From the NCBI RefSeq assembly GCF_029931775.1, contig NC_079312.1:16375821-16439820 (forward strand): a stretch of 64,000 nucleotides of DNA. The letters run 5' to 3'. Source of the stretch: Euleptes europaea (lineage: Eukaryota; Chordata; Lepidosauria; Squamata; Sphaerodactylidae). Numbering within the stretch: the first letter of the stretch is position 1; every line of letters starts with the position of its first letter. A model generated the notes under the pieces. It was given only the letters and a program-made list of their open reading frames with translations, did not search any database and was not told the DNA's origin. Made by a program: the position numbers and the translations under genes. Positions 33,401 to 45,053 of the stretch are shown here, piece after piece.

Positions 33401-34925
33401 GGCATGCCTTGCAGGAGCTCCAGAACTATATTTTAGAAATTGAAACGCGGAGAGATTGCGCATATGTTAACCCTTTCCAGGCCAAAAAGCCTCCGGAACA
33501 GCACAAAATGGCCCGGAACGGGCATTAAACAAATCATACCGCGGCAAAAAGCTGTGGCATGCCTTGCAGGGGCTCCAGAACCATATTTTAGAAATCAAAA
33601 CACGGAGAGAGCGCGCATTTATTAACCCATTCCAGGCCAAAATGCCTCCGGAATGGCACAAAATGGCCCGGAACGAGCATTAAACAAATCATACCGTGGC
33701 AAAAAGCTGTGGCATGCCTTGCAGGGGCTCCAGAACAATATTTTAGAAATCGAAACACAGAGAGATTGGGCATATATTAACCCTTTCCAGGCCAAAAAGC
33801 CTCCGGAACAGCACAAAATGGCCCGGAACAAGCATTAAACAAATCATACCGCGGCAAAAAGCTGTGGCATGCCTTGCAGGGGCTCCAGAACAATATTTTA
33901 GAAATCGAAACGCAGAGAGACCATGCATTTATTAACCCATTCCAGGCCAAAATGCCTCCGGAATGGCACAAAATGGCCCGGAACAGGCATTAAACAAATA
34001 ATGCCACATCAAAAAACACTGGCATGCCTTGCAGGAGCTCCAGAACTATATTTTAGAAATCGAAACACGGAGAGATTGCGCATATATTAACCCATTCCAG
34101 GCCAAAAAGCCTCCGGAACAGCACAAAATGGCCCGGAACGGGCATTAAACAAATCATACCGCGGCAAAAAACAGTGGCATGCCTTGCAGGGGCTCCAGAA
34201 CAATATTTTAGAAATCAAAACGCGAAGAGAGCGCGCATTTATTAACCCATTCCAGGCCAAAATGCCTCCGGAACGGCACAAAATGGCCCGGAACGGGCAT
34301 TAAACAAATAATGCCACATCAAAAAACACTGGCATGCCTTGCAGGAGCTCCAGAACTATATTTTAGAAATTGAAACGCGGAGAGATTGCGCATATGTTAA
34401 CCCTTTCCAGGCCAAAAAGCCTCCGGAACAGCACAAAATGGCCCGGAACGGGCATTAAACAAATCATACCGTGGCAAAAAGCTGTGGCATGCCTTGCAGG
34501 GGCTCCAGAACCATATTTTAGAAATCAAAACACGGAGAGAGCGCGCATTTATTAACCCATTCCAGGCCAAAATGCCTCCGGAATGGCACAAAATGGCCCG
34601 GAACGGGCATTAAACAAATAATGCCACATCAAAAAACACTGGCATGCCTTGCAGGAGCTCCAGAACTATATTTTAGAAATTGAAACGCGGAGAGATTGCG
34701 CATATGTTAACCCTTTCCAGGCCAAAAAGCCTCCAGAACAGCACAAAATGGCCCGGAAAGGGCATTAAACAAATCATACCGCGGCAAAAAACAGTTGCAT
34801 GCCTTGCAGGGGCTCCAGAACAATATTTTAGAAATCAAAACGCGGAGAGAGCGTGCATTTATTAACCCATTCCAGGCCAAAAAGCCTCCGGAACAGCACA
34901 AAATGGCCCGGAACAAGCATTAAAC
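21403..34925 (+). repeat. Left arm: 155-bp tandem repeat array, about 87 copies
   Basis: The 155-bp unit contains the palindromes GCCCGGAACGGGC and GGCATGCC, plus 'ttattaacccattccaggcc' and 'aaaatgcctccggaa'. At least two main unit types (…AATAATGCCACATC… and …ATCATACCGCGGC…) alternate in higher-order blocks. Marked variants recur every 1240 bp (8 units), with 620-, 1395- and 2325-bp exceptions. One unit near 26589 is a base short. Open frames of about 61-69 codons recur on both strands. Because 155 is not a multiple of three they do not chain, so I take them as non-coding. Confidence 0.95.
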
Positions 34926-36553
34926 AAGTCCGACATCGCAGATGCCAGCGCCTGCCAAGACCTCCACACCCTTGACTGGTTGGTGGAAGATGCTCAATTG
35001 GCGGCAGAGGATTTACAATTGTTGACTAGCCTGTTGGCGGGACTAACTGCCAGTGAAACGCAATCGACTCTGACTGCGGCCCTGATCCGTCCTGCCACAT
35101 CTTCAGACATGGCGACCCCAACCACACCAGCCCCCGAGCTCTGCCAAGCGGAGACGAAAGCGGTGGCCACACGGGTGGCTGCACTCTTTCAGGGCCACAC
35201 TGCAACCACTATTTCGGTGGCTGAACTCACGAAGCATCTGACCCCTGACTTCGGTGCTACTGCAGCGGCCTTGGCAGTGCAGATCCAGCCGATGTTGGAT
35301 CTGACAGATCCCACTGAACTCCTCTATACTTTGGAACAGGAGGCCCTTCCACTCATTACCACGGCACTGGCCGCCAAGCTAGAAGCTGACCAGGCCATGG
35401 CTGAACGCAAAAGAGTGGAGGAGCAGGCACGGGCAGCCGCAGAAGCTGCGACAAAAGCTCGGGCTGAACAGGAGGAGAGGGAACGCTTAGCTGCCGAACG
35501 GGCGTGGGCCGACAATCCGGGGGCTATGAATTACCCCCGTTCTCCCCGACTTTCATCCCATCGCGTAGCGTTCAACGCTCCCGCAGGTTGGCGGGGACGT
35601 TGCCCGAGGTGCCAGATGATTCCAACGAGGAGGACTTATATGGTGGGGAGTCTCTCTGGGCCGCTAATTTACGGGTCATCCAGTCCCGCAGTGCTGGCGG
35701 CACCAGCGACGAGGTGTCTTTGCTGCGAAACCAAAATCTGGACCTTATGGAGCAGGTGGCGCACTTACAAGACCAACTGACTATGGTACTCAGGGACAAC
35801 GACCAGTTACAACGGGCTCAAACCGCGCCCGTTGCCCCGGCTCCCATGATGCCGCAGCAACCGCCGCAACAACCGCCGCAGAAACCAGCTGTGCCAGTGG
35901 TTCCTCCTGGCGGAGGACCCGCAGCTCCTGGTGGAGGACCCGCAGCCCCTGGCGGAGGACCCGCAGCTCCTGGCGGAGTGCCTGTTGCACCTGCCTTACC
36001 GGTACTACCGGGTGCACCGGGGTTACCAGGAGCACCAGTTCCTGGATACCCGCCTGTACCCCCAATGCCATGGAGGCAACCGAGGTTGAAGATTACCTAT
36101 GACGGCTCAGTTGAAACTTTGCCCCGTTTTTTACATCATGTGGATAGTTATATGAGGGAGCAAAGACAATTCTTCCCTACCGAAGATAGCCACGTTCGTT
36201 TTGTTGCTTCCCTGTTAACGGAGAAAGCGGCCGATTGGATGATTCTCCAGTTCGATACGTGATCCCACTCCATTCGCTCCCTCAACAATTTCCTGTTCGC
36301 CTTGAGAAGGCGCTTTGAGGATCCCTTCATGGGAGAGAGAGCCAAAGCGGAACTTTTGCAACTCAGGCAAGGCTCCTCTCCAGTTCGGGAATTCGCAGAT
36401 GAATTCCAACGACTCGCGAGTAAAGTAGAGGACTGGCCTGAAGCTACCCTTATCCACTACTTCCGAGAAGCCTTGCACCCGGACATTTTAAACTGGTCTT
36501 ATATGCGAAGCGACCCAGATACCCTGAAGGGCTAACCCTTCTATGGTAATGCA

Positions 36554-37903
36554 GGGCAGAATATCTCAACGATCCAAATGAATGTCTTACCGAGGATGCT
36601 CTTCTTATTCCAAAATTTACCAATAATATCACAAACAAAATATTTTGAAACTTGGAGGAAAGACATTTCAAACTTCATCTGGCAAGGAAAAAAACCAAGG
36701 ACTGCTTATAAATACTTGGTGGATCTAAAAACTAGAGGAGGTTTAGCACTGCCTAACTTTCAACTCTATGCTGAAGCGGTAGCTTTAGTATGGCTAAAAG
36801 ACTGGATGAATTTGTCAAATGTACGTTTGCTAGACTTGGAAGGTTATAATAACTTAAGTGGATGGCATGGTTATTTGTGGTATGATAAAATTAAATTACA
36901 AGCAACATTCCGTAATCATATAATCAGGTCCTCTCTACTTCGTATTTGGATGAGATATAAACACATTTTGGAACCAGAAACACCGATGTGGATATCGCCC
37001 CAAGAAATGCTAACTTTGCGCCCACTTAGACCAGACAAATTTATTACTTATCAAGATCTAACTAATTGGGAAGGAAAGAAATGCTCACTAAAAGACTTTC
37101 AACTGCTTAAGGATGATTTACAATGGCTTCAATATTACCAAATCAAATCAGTTTTTGTACAAGATGCAAAAAAAGGTTTCTCTAAAGAAAAATCTCCTTT
37201 TCAAAGGATTCTACTAGACAATAATACAAAGCTGATTTCTAAAATGTATAATCTCCTTTTAACAATATACTGTGAGCAGGACACGATTAAACCAACTATG
37301 ATCGATTGGGCTCAAAATGTGGGACATGATATTGTTTTAAATAAATGGGAAAGATTATGGTCTAAAGATTTAAAAGGAATAAAAGCACAGTCAGTGCGAG
37401 AAAACATCTATAAAATGATGTATAGATGGTATCTAACACCCAAGAAAATTGCAAAGATTTATAAAACGATGTCCCCTACTTGTTGGAAATGTAACAAAGA
37501 AATTGGTTCCTTTTATCACATGTGGTGGACCTGTGACAAAGCCAAAGACTTCTGGGACATGATTTATAACGAACTGAGATTAATACTACAAAAGAATATA
37601 TCCAAAACACCAGAAATGATGTTATTGAGTATGATTCCAGACGACTTAGCAACACAAAGAACCTTTTTGATATATGCCACAACAGCTGCGAGACTGCTTT
37701 ATGCAGCGAAATGGAAAGGGCTAGAAACTCCAGAGAAAAAAGACTGGATTGTTAAAATGTTTGAAGTGGCAGAAATGGCAAAACTCACAGCTATTCTAAA
37801 TGAAGAAAATGACGTTCAGTTTTTGGGGGAATGGGGGGCGTGGATGCATTATTGTGAATATGAGTTAAAATTGGGAAGAATGGAAGAATATTTTCTAATC
37901 TGA
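36554..37903 (+). CDS. L1-type LINE ORF2, C-terminal part
   Basis: About 440 codons stay open from MNVLPRMLFLFQNLPI, the conserved post-RT 'VLPK/RxLYLFQxLPI' motif of L1 ORF2. They continue through GGLALPNFQLYAEAV to the C-terminal Cys motif CWKCNKEIGSFYHMWWTC. The endonuclease and RT catalytic parts are missing, so this is a 5'-truncated copy that cannot move itself. The long open frame means it is young. A 3' UTR and an A-rich tail end at about 38240. Confidence 0.85.
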   Translation, partial: GQNISTIQMNVLPRMLFLFQNLPIISQTKYFETWRKDISNFIWQGKKPRTAYKYLVDLKTRGGLALPNFQLYAEAVALVWLKDWMNLSNVRLLDLEGYNNLSGWHGYLWYDKIKLQATFRNHIIRSSLLRIWMRYKHILEPETPMWISPQEMLTLRPLRPDKFITYQDLTNWEGKKCSLKDFQLLKDDLQWLQYYQIKSVFVQDAKKGFSKEKSPFQRILLDNNTKLISKMYNLLLTIYCEQDTIKPTMIDWAQNVGHDIVLNKWERLWSKDLKGIKAQSVRENIYKMMYRWYLTPKKIAKIYKTMSPTCWKCNKEIGSFYHMWWTCDKAKDFWDMIYNELRLILQKNISKTPEMMLLSMIPDDLATQRTFLIYATTAARLLYAAKWKGLETPEKKDWIVKMFEVAEMAKLTAILNEENDVQFLGEWGAWMHYCEYELKLGRMEEYFLI

Positions 37904-38240
37904 TCCAGAGGATTATTTTTGATTTTTTTTTTATATTGAATAAGCATAATTATATTTACTAACAGATTATGGTTTTTTATATATGGTATTGATATTTTAT
38001 CAAGATTAGATTACCTATGACGGGAGGAACTTTTTATTAAGAGGCAGATAGAGGTGATGGGGAAGTCAAAAAATTTTCCATTTCTTTTTTTTCTTTTTTC
38101 TTTTCTCTTTTTTATTATATGATATGGAATTATAACAACTTTAGGTTAGAATTGAAATTCGATATTGTTATAGATGTTGTTTAATGCAATGGAAAATTTC
38201 TATCATAAAACCCAATAAAATTTATATATATATAAAAAAA

Positions 38241-38549
38241 AAAGAATTCTGAATATACCATACTCAGACAGGATCTGCCCTTGCTCTTCTGGCTCTATTG
38301 ACACATTAGCCCATACCCTTTTGGAATGCCGCTTTTACGAGGAACTTCGATCGCACTATATTTCCCCCCTTTTAATATACAAATCCAATGCCTCTGTGAC
38401 TGACATAATGCCTTTTTTACTAAGCAACAGGGACCCCAAGGCTACATTGTCAGTGGCAAGATTTGTTTCAGTCCTTATATCCCTCCAACACTAGATATAT
38501 GCTGCTCAAGATCAATTGATCAAGGAGCTTCTAAGGGATAAAAGGAAAG
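38241..38549 (+). mobile_element. 3' end of a CR1/L2-clade LINE
   Basis: The translated stretch ICPCSSGSIDTLAHTLLEC is the C-terminal CCHC-type motif. VARFVSVLISLQ and a stop then follow, a typical ORF2 end of CR1/L2-like LINEs. It lies between the L1 A-tail and the right target duplication. Confidence 0.6.
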
Positions 38550-41500
38550 GATACCCTGAAGGATTGGATTCTACTGGCCGAGGAAGTAGAAAGTCGCCGA
38601 CAGTTCGTTTCCCTGGTCCGAAATCAGGCCAAAGAGAGGGGCAGTCAAAAACCTCCCCCCAAACCTTCGACTCCCGGCCCGCGGAGACCAACCCGACTCC
38701 CTCTGGATCGTGAGTCCCGATTCCAGAGAGGAGCCTGTCTCATTTGCGGTGTTATGGGCCATTTTGCAGCGGCTTGTCCTCAACGTCCAGAGCCCACTCG
38801 ACCGGCCATACCGCCTCGAGCTCGGGGATGACCTCAACGCAGAGGCACCGCGGCCGCCCGCAGTGCAGCGCCGGGACGACCCACACCCTCTGCACTTCAC
38901 TTCGGAGAATCGTCTAATCTCCCTGCACCCATCGACCCCATAGGGTCCCGGATTACAAGTGCCCCAGTGGGGGACAGCTCTCCTTCTTCTGATGAAGATC
39001 ATCAAAGGAATTCCCCAGCTCTAAATCTGGAATCTCCTCTTGACCTGTCAAAAAACGGACACGGTCTGTGGTGAGTGGAGCGTCCCCACAGACCCCTGCG
39101 GAAACCCCTGCAAGACCCAAGGCTCCTGTCATGGTGAGTGAAGTTGAAAATACTGTGTATGTGGACGTAGTGTTACAACACTATAGAAAGGGCCCACAGT
39201 TACGTGTCAAAGCACTCATAGATTCCGGCTGCGGGCGCTCTTTAATCAATGAGGCCATGTTTGCAGCTCTACAAGTCAAGTCCGAAAACCTACTGGCTCC
39301 CGTCCAATTTGCCCAAATGGACAGTAGCCACTTTAAAGGGGGGCCGGTCAACCGTCGCACACGGGGAGTAGCGATGGGCATCGGTTCCCATTGGGAGCAG
39401 ATAGACTTTACCATTGCTCCAGTCCGATACGAGGTCATTTTAGGAATCAACTGGCTCAAAGGGCACAGTCCTTCCATAGACTGGGAGGCTGACACTATTG
39501 CCTTTAACAACCCAAAGTGTGACCAACATCAACACGAGGTCGCGGTTGCTCTTTCACCCGCCTCAGCCTTAGCCTCTGATGCCCTACCGTCGACCCAATT
39601 ACCCAAAGTATACTGAGATTTGGGGATGTTTTTGATGTAAAAGAATGCGACGCATTACCCCCCCACCGTACTACGGACTGTGCGATTGAGGTGGTGGGAG
39701 ACTGCAAACTGACTAAAAGCAAGATTTACCCTATGAGTGTTTCCGAATGCGCCGTGCTGCGAGACTTTCTAGACAAAAATCTTGCTTGCGGGTTCATTCG
39801 GCCATCAGCCGCTCCCAACTCAGCCCCTGCTTTCTTTGTCCATAAGAAAACGGGTGACTTGCGCTTGTGCATTGACTTTCGAAAACTCAACGCAGTCACC
39901 CAAACCAACGCCTACCCCATCCCGCTGATCTCGGACATTTTGGGACAACTAAGGGAGGGGCGCATTTTCACCAAACTGGACTTGGTCGAAGTTTATTACC
40001 GGGTCCGGATTCGTGACGGGGACAGCCTTCTCTAGCTGCTTCGGAATGTATGAATTTCTGGTAATGCCTTTTGGATTAAAAGGGGCCCCGGGGGTCTTCA
40101 TGCAACTCATTAACGAGGTCCTCCATGATTTATTATATCGGGGCATGGTGGTTTATCTCGATGATATCCTTATTTACTCTAATTCCATGGATGAACATAT
40201 TACTCTGGTCAGAGAAGGGTTACAACGTCTCAGAAACAATCAACTCTACACTAAGTTGTCTAAGTGTGAGTTCCACCAAGAACAATTAACCTTCTTGGGA
40301 TACATAGTTTCACATCAGGGCCTCACCATGGGCCCTGCTAAGATACAATCTGTACTTGATTGGGCTCCTCCCTCCAGCTGCAAGCAGGTGCAGCAGTTTC
40401 TCGGCTTTGACAATTTTTACCAAGGTTTCATTCCAAACTTTGCTCAAGTGGCACTGCCAATCACCGACCTCCTAAAGACTAAGGATAAAGGGGTCTCTGC
40501 CACGTTACCCACCGCCATGGTTCATTGGACAGATCAATGTCAATCTGCCTCAAGCAGCTTTTTACTTCTGAACCTGTGCTGCAGCATCCTGATCCTGACC
40601 AAATGTTTATTGTGCAAGTGGATGCGTCTGACGTAGCTATGGGGGGGGGGGCTCTTCTGCAAAGAGGGCCAGACGGTCTTCTTCGCCCCTGTGCTTATTT
40701 TTCAAAGAAATTTGCGCACTCCCAACTGAACTGGCCAATTTGGGAAAAGGAAGCTGCAGCCGTCCATCATGCCCTCACTACGTGGAGGCAATTTCTGGAA
40801 GGTTCCAGGGCCCCCTTTGAGGTCTGGACTGATCACAAAAATCTAGAGGCCCTCACGGGGCACCACAAACTGTCCGCAAAACAACAACGTTGGGCTGACT
40901 TCTTTGCTCAATTCCGTTTTGTGCTCAAGCATGTGCCTGGAAAGCAAAACGTGCTAGCTGATGCTCTTTCCAGGCTTCCCCAGTATCCGGTGAAAATCAA
41001 CCGTCCAACACTCTCCTTGTTCACCCCGGCGCAAAGGGAGGCGCTACCAGTTTTGGCTGTACAAACTCGATCCCAAACTCTGCGTCAGACCCAGCCCCAA
41101 GCAGCGCATAGCAGAGCCTCTGTCAGGAGAGAATTGACTCCCGCACCGAACCCACCTACGCCTCCTGCGCCTAGTGCCCCAACTCAACCAGTCCTCCCCT
41201 CTGCCCCGCCGCCACTGCCAGTGAGTCCTGTTTCACCCCCCTCCGTGGTGGGGATGACCCTGCCCGACTCCTTCCTGGACTCCCTTCGTGCCCAATGCCT
41301 GGTTGAATGTACTGCTCAGGCGCTGCCCCATGCCTACTAGAACGAAGTGGTTGTTGGTACAAAGACTCGAAATTGTATGTGCCCAAAGTACTTCGGAAGG
41401 AAGTCCTGCAATTAGCCCATGGCGCCAAAACAGCAGGACACTTTGGCTTCTTGAAAAGTCTCCACTTATTGCGCAGGCAGTTCTGGTGGGCGGGCATGCG

Positions 41501-42702
41501 CACCGACGTGGACTCCATCCGCAAATGTCCAGTCTGCGCCATGGTTAAGCGATCCCAAGGGAAACCCCCTGGACTATTGCAACCGTTGGAGATCCCTTCT
41601 AGACCCTGGGAAGTAATTGCTATGGATTTTATGACTGATCTCCCCCTCAGTGAGGGGAAAACGGTTTTGCGGGTTATTACCGACTTGTTTTCTAAACAGG
41701 TGCACCTCGTCCCATGGGCTGCTATTCCCTCCGCCCCGAAGTTGGCCCGCCTCTTTGTGTCACATGTCTTCCGACTGCATTCGTTTCCGCACAAGATTGT
41801 GAGCAACCATGGAAGTAGTTACGTTGCCAAATTTTGGAAAGCTTTCCTCAAATTAGTCGGGGTGGAACAGGGTCTCTCTAGTGCTTTCCACCCCCAAACT
41901 GATGGACAAACTGAACGGGTCAATGCAGTTTTGGAATGTTATCTCCGTTGTTATGTGAATTACCACCAAGACGATTGGGTTGGGTTGTTGCCTTTTGTTG
42001 AGTATGCTTATAACAATGCTGAACACCAATCCACAGATTTCAGCCCATTTCAAACTGTATATGACCAGGACTTAGGTCCCATTGGCCATATCGACGTTTC
42101 GGGGGAGGAGGGTGGTAAAGATGTGGCAGTTTGGGTGGACGCAATCCATACCACCTGGCCCTGGCTAGTAAAGAATCTGGAGCGGGCTAAACGTAAATAC
42201 AAAGCTCAAGCCGACAAGCACCAGTCTCCTAGTCAGGACTTTAAAGTGGGAGAATTGGTCTACCTGTCAACAAAAAATCTCCGGTCCACCCGCCCGTGTA
42301 ATAAACTCAGTGCCAAATACGTGGGTCCCTATCCCATTGCTCGAATCATTAACCCGGTAACCATAGAACTCTCTCTTCCGAAGACTCTAAGACGCATCCA
42401 TCCAGTTTTCCATGTGAGCCTCCTGAAACCTCAAATTGCATCCTCACGATGGCATCCCAAACCCCTTCCAGAGCAACCAGTGATGGTGGGTGGGGAGGAG
42501 CATTTCGATGTTGCTAAAATCATGGACTCTCATGTCCGTCATGGCTCTCTTCAGTACTTGGTTCATTGGAAACACTTCCCCCCTGCCTATGACGAATGGG
42601 TTCGATCACGAGATGTTTCCACCCCGCACCTAGTGCGCGTCTTTCACGATGCCTACCCCCACAAGCCGTCCCCCTTGCAGGGGGGGGTTAAGGGGAGCAG
42701 AA

Positions 42703-43037
42703 TGTCAGGCCTGCTCGCTGTATCTGAGATGGTTTTGTTTTCTCACAGACTCTTGTTCAAGGACTGTTTATCTAAACGCTCGCATTCCTATTCCCTTTGA
42801 AGCTAGTAGGCGCCTGTGGGAGCCTTGGTGTTTCTAGACTGTTTGGAGTTCTTTCATGAGACTGTATTGCTGCTGCTTTTCTGGTGTTCCCATATAATCA
42901 AATGCTTGCCATTTCCCCCCCCCCCCCATTCCTGCCTTTGGATTTTTAAGCTCTGCATGCCTATGTTACCAGTAAACCTACTCTTTTTGACTACCAAGTC
43001 TCCTGGTGTGGTTTTTGGATTTCTATGGACCAAGTGC
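42703..43037 (+). repeat. 3' LTR of the Gypsy element
   Basis: It starts TGTCAGGCC directly after the purine tract and ends GCTTACA. It is about 335 bp. The repeat array resumes immediately after it. Confidence 0.75.
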
Positions 43038-43040
43038 TTA

Positions 43041-43440
43041 CAATTTATTAACCCTTTCCAGGCCAAAATGCCTCCAGAACAGCCAAAAATGGCCCAGAAC
43101 GTGCATTAAACAAATAATACCACAGCAAAAAATAGTGGGATGCCCTGCAGGGGCTCCAGAAAAATATTTTAGAAATCACAACGCAGAGAGAGCGCTCATT
43201 TATTAAACCTTTCCAGGCCAAAATGCCTCCAGAACGGCCCAAAATGGCCCGGAACGGGCATTAAACAAATCATACCACAATAAAAAACCATGGCCTGTCT
43301 TGCAGGGCCTCCCGAACAATATTTTGGAAATCAACACAGGGAGAGAATGTGCATTTATTACCATTCTGAAGTGTCTGTAAGGCTTACAGTGGCATGCCTT
43401 ACAGTCACTTCAGAACTATATTTTGGAAACCAAAAGGACG
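43041..43440 (+). repeat. Left arm remnant: diverged tandem-repeat units
   Basis: About two and a half units of the 155-bp repeat resume after the Gypsy LTR in the same orientation. They grow more diverged toward 43440, where the repeat fades out. They mark the inner edge of the left arm. Confidence 0.85.
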
Positions 43441-44669
43441 GTGGATCCTCCATGCAAATGTCTGCGAAGGTGTCTAGCAGTTGCCAGTGCAGAGACGCTG
43501 GCCCTTGCCCTCGCGACCTCTTTTCTGGCTCTGCGGCCAATGTGGGAGCTGTCCAGCCACTGAATCTCTGCCTCACAAGAGTACAGCCACCAAGAGGTGG
43601 CTGCCATGGAGATGGCAGCAGAAGCGACCCTTCAATGGGCTCCCACATCCCTCCCTGGGGTTTGGGATTGCCATGGAAGCCCCCAATCCATCCGCTGCTC
43701 CCCCGCCACCAAGACAAGAGTCAGGAGGCGGTGCCTTCAGCGACAGCAGTTTTATTGGAAGGCAACAGGCCTTGGGGAGTGGGAGCACAGACAGGAGGGG
43801 GAGGGGGTAGATGGTGGGGAATGAGGTGACCTTCCCATGGATCTGTGGCTACCCGCCCTACATTTGCATCACCAGTCGCAGTGAGGTATTGTCAGCTCTT
43901 GACCCAATGAACCAGAAATCACCACAGAGACAGTCAGAGTCCAAGCAGATGGCTTTTACTGGTCAAATAGGTATTACAGTGCATATAGAATAAAATGACA
44001 GCTATGAGGGTCTTGCTCGTTAGTTGGCAATATAAGGCTTGAAAAAGGCGGGTGATTACAGAACACACAAAGCATAAACAGAGCACACTTTCCCAGGAAG
44101 TAGCGTTCCCAGGCTTTGGTATGTGAAGTTGTCCTTGAAGTCTGAATGGTTCAGCCAAGGAACAGAGGCAACAGAGAAACTGAGATAACAGCCTGACAGG
44201 TATCAGTCCTCGGTGCTGGCAAGTACAACTGCCATGCAGCCACCCATCTGAACACGTCGTGCCTTCCCTGATGTCCAGCATGTCCTCCATCATCCCCACA
44301 TAGTCCTGCCACCCCCCTGTGCCTATACAGGTGGGAGCCCTCAATGGCTGCATGGCAACACCCCCTGGGCCACCTGGAAGCCATCTCACGCACCGGCTGC
44401 TCCCAGCGCTGGAGGCCACAGATTGGCAAAGGGGGCAATGGCCACTCACAGCAAGAGGGTGGCTGAAAGCTTTGCCTTTGAACCAAGGGAAAGGTGGTCC
44501 CCCTAAAGAGGGGGGTAGGTCTGCCAGCGTCCAAGCTTGGAGGTGCCACACATAAGCCAATGCACTTCTGCTAGGGGCAGGGGCTGACAGATAGTTCCGT
44601 CAGCCCCATTTTTTACTTGGGTCTGCCTTTGAGACTCTCTAGCCAATGGGGCGAGACACAGGAACTGAA
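43441..44669. other. GC-rich core of the giant element, part 1
   Basis: No known family was recognised. The minus strand of 43450-43610 reads like decayed protein-coding sequence and matches 45340-45490. At 44200-44400 (minus) there is another protein-like stretch (GGWQDYVGMMEDMLDIREGT). These may be relics of genes of the element, but this is inference. Confidence 0.35.
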
Positions 44670-45053
44670 TGTCAGGCTTTTGCTGGTTTGTCAGGCCTTT
44701 GCTGGTTGCTTGTCATGAGTAGGCCAGCCTCTGGCTCCGTGTCAAGACCTTGGTTCTCATGCCTGTAGACTCTGTGTACAATTTCATCTGTCCTGTTTTC
44801 CACAGCTGTGTAATATTTAGTCTACACTTCCTGGGAAGACCTTATCTCGGGTTTGCCTCGCTTTGTTTTACTTTCACAGGCTAGAGTGCTCTTTAACCTG
44901 CCAATGTTGTGCCATTAGCAGCCTTCTTCTGTTTGATGACAGTCAGTTCTTTTACTCTACCTTTTTGCTCCTAATAAAGTATTACTGCTTCAGGACTACC
45001 TGCCTGGACGAGTTTGCTTATGGGATGCTAGGGGTAGACGCCTGATCCTGACA
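44670..45053 (+). repeat. Probable solo LTR
   Basis: It begins TGTCAGGC and ends CCTGACA, as retroviral-type LTRs do, and has AATAAA about 70 bp before the end. The flanking 5 bp (CTGAA and CTGCA) nearly match. Its start resembles the LTR at 42703, suggesting a related Gypsy family. No internal region is attached. Confidence 0.5.

Larger units (their letters stand above)
36531..38549 (+). mobile_element. LINE insertion(s) inside the Gypsy element, 13-bp target duplication
   Basis: GATACCCTGAAGG is present at 36518-36530 and again at 38550-38562, bracketing the inserted block. The block is composite: an L1-type 3' half (36551-38240) and the 3' end of another LINE (38241-38549). Confidence 0.75.
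34926..43037 (+). mobile_element. Fossil Ty3/Gypsy element, chromovirus type, broken
   Basis: The parts run in order on the plus strand. The gag region is at 34980-36530 and continues at about 38563-39060 with a CCHC knuckle. Aspartic protease is at 39068-39616 (core IDSGCGRSL). Reverse transcriptase is at about 39691-40500 (YLDDILIYS) and RNase H at about 40580-40980. Integrase is at about 41307-42400, a C-terminal chromodomain at about 42500-42640 (LVHWKHFPPAYDEW), and the single LTR at 42703-43037. A purine-rich tract (AAGGGGAGCAGAA) precedes the LTR. The Sushi-like gag, pro, RT, RH, INT, chromodomain order is that of vertebrate chromoviruses. It is broken, with several breaks and no 5' LTR seen, and it carries LINE insertions. 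The fairly readable frames suggest moderate age. Confidence 0.9.

Noticed and set aside
22901-34865. Dozens of similar 61-69-codon open frames on both strands
   Set aside because: They are periodic products of the tandem repeat. The 155-bp period breaks the frame each unit, there are no splice signals, and both strands are equally open.
21403-34925. Regular repeat array that might be called CRISPR
   Set aside because: The whole 155-bp unit repeats with no unique spacers, there are no cas genes, and the genome is plainly a vertebrate.
35504-36262. 252-codon proline-rich open frame as a host gene
   Set aside because: It lies in the gag part of the fossil Gypsy element and joins a gag-type segment; it is not an independent host gene.
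43290-43829. 179-codon open frame starting in the repeat remnant
   Set aside because: It begins inside tandem-repeat sequence, has low-complexity content, and no domain is seen. The minus strand is the more protein-like one.
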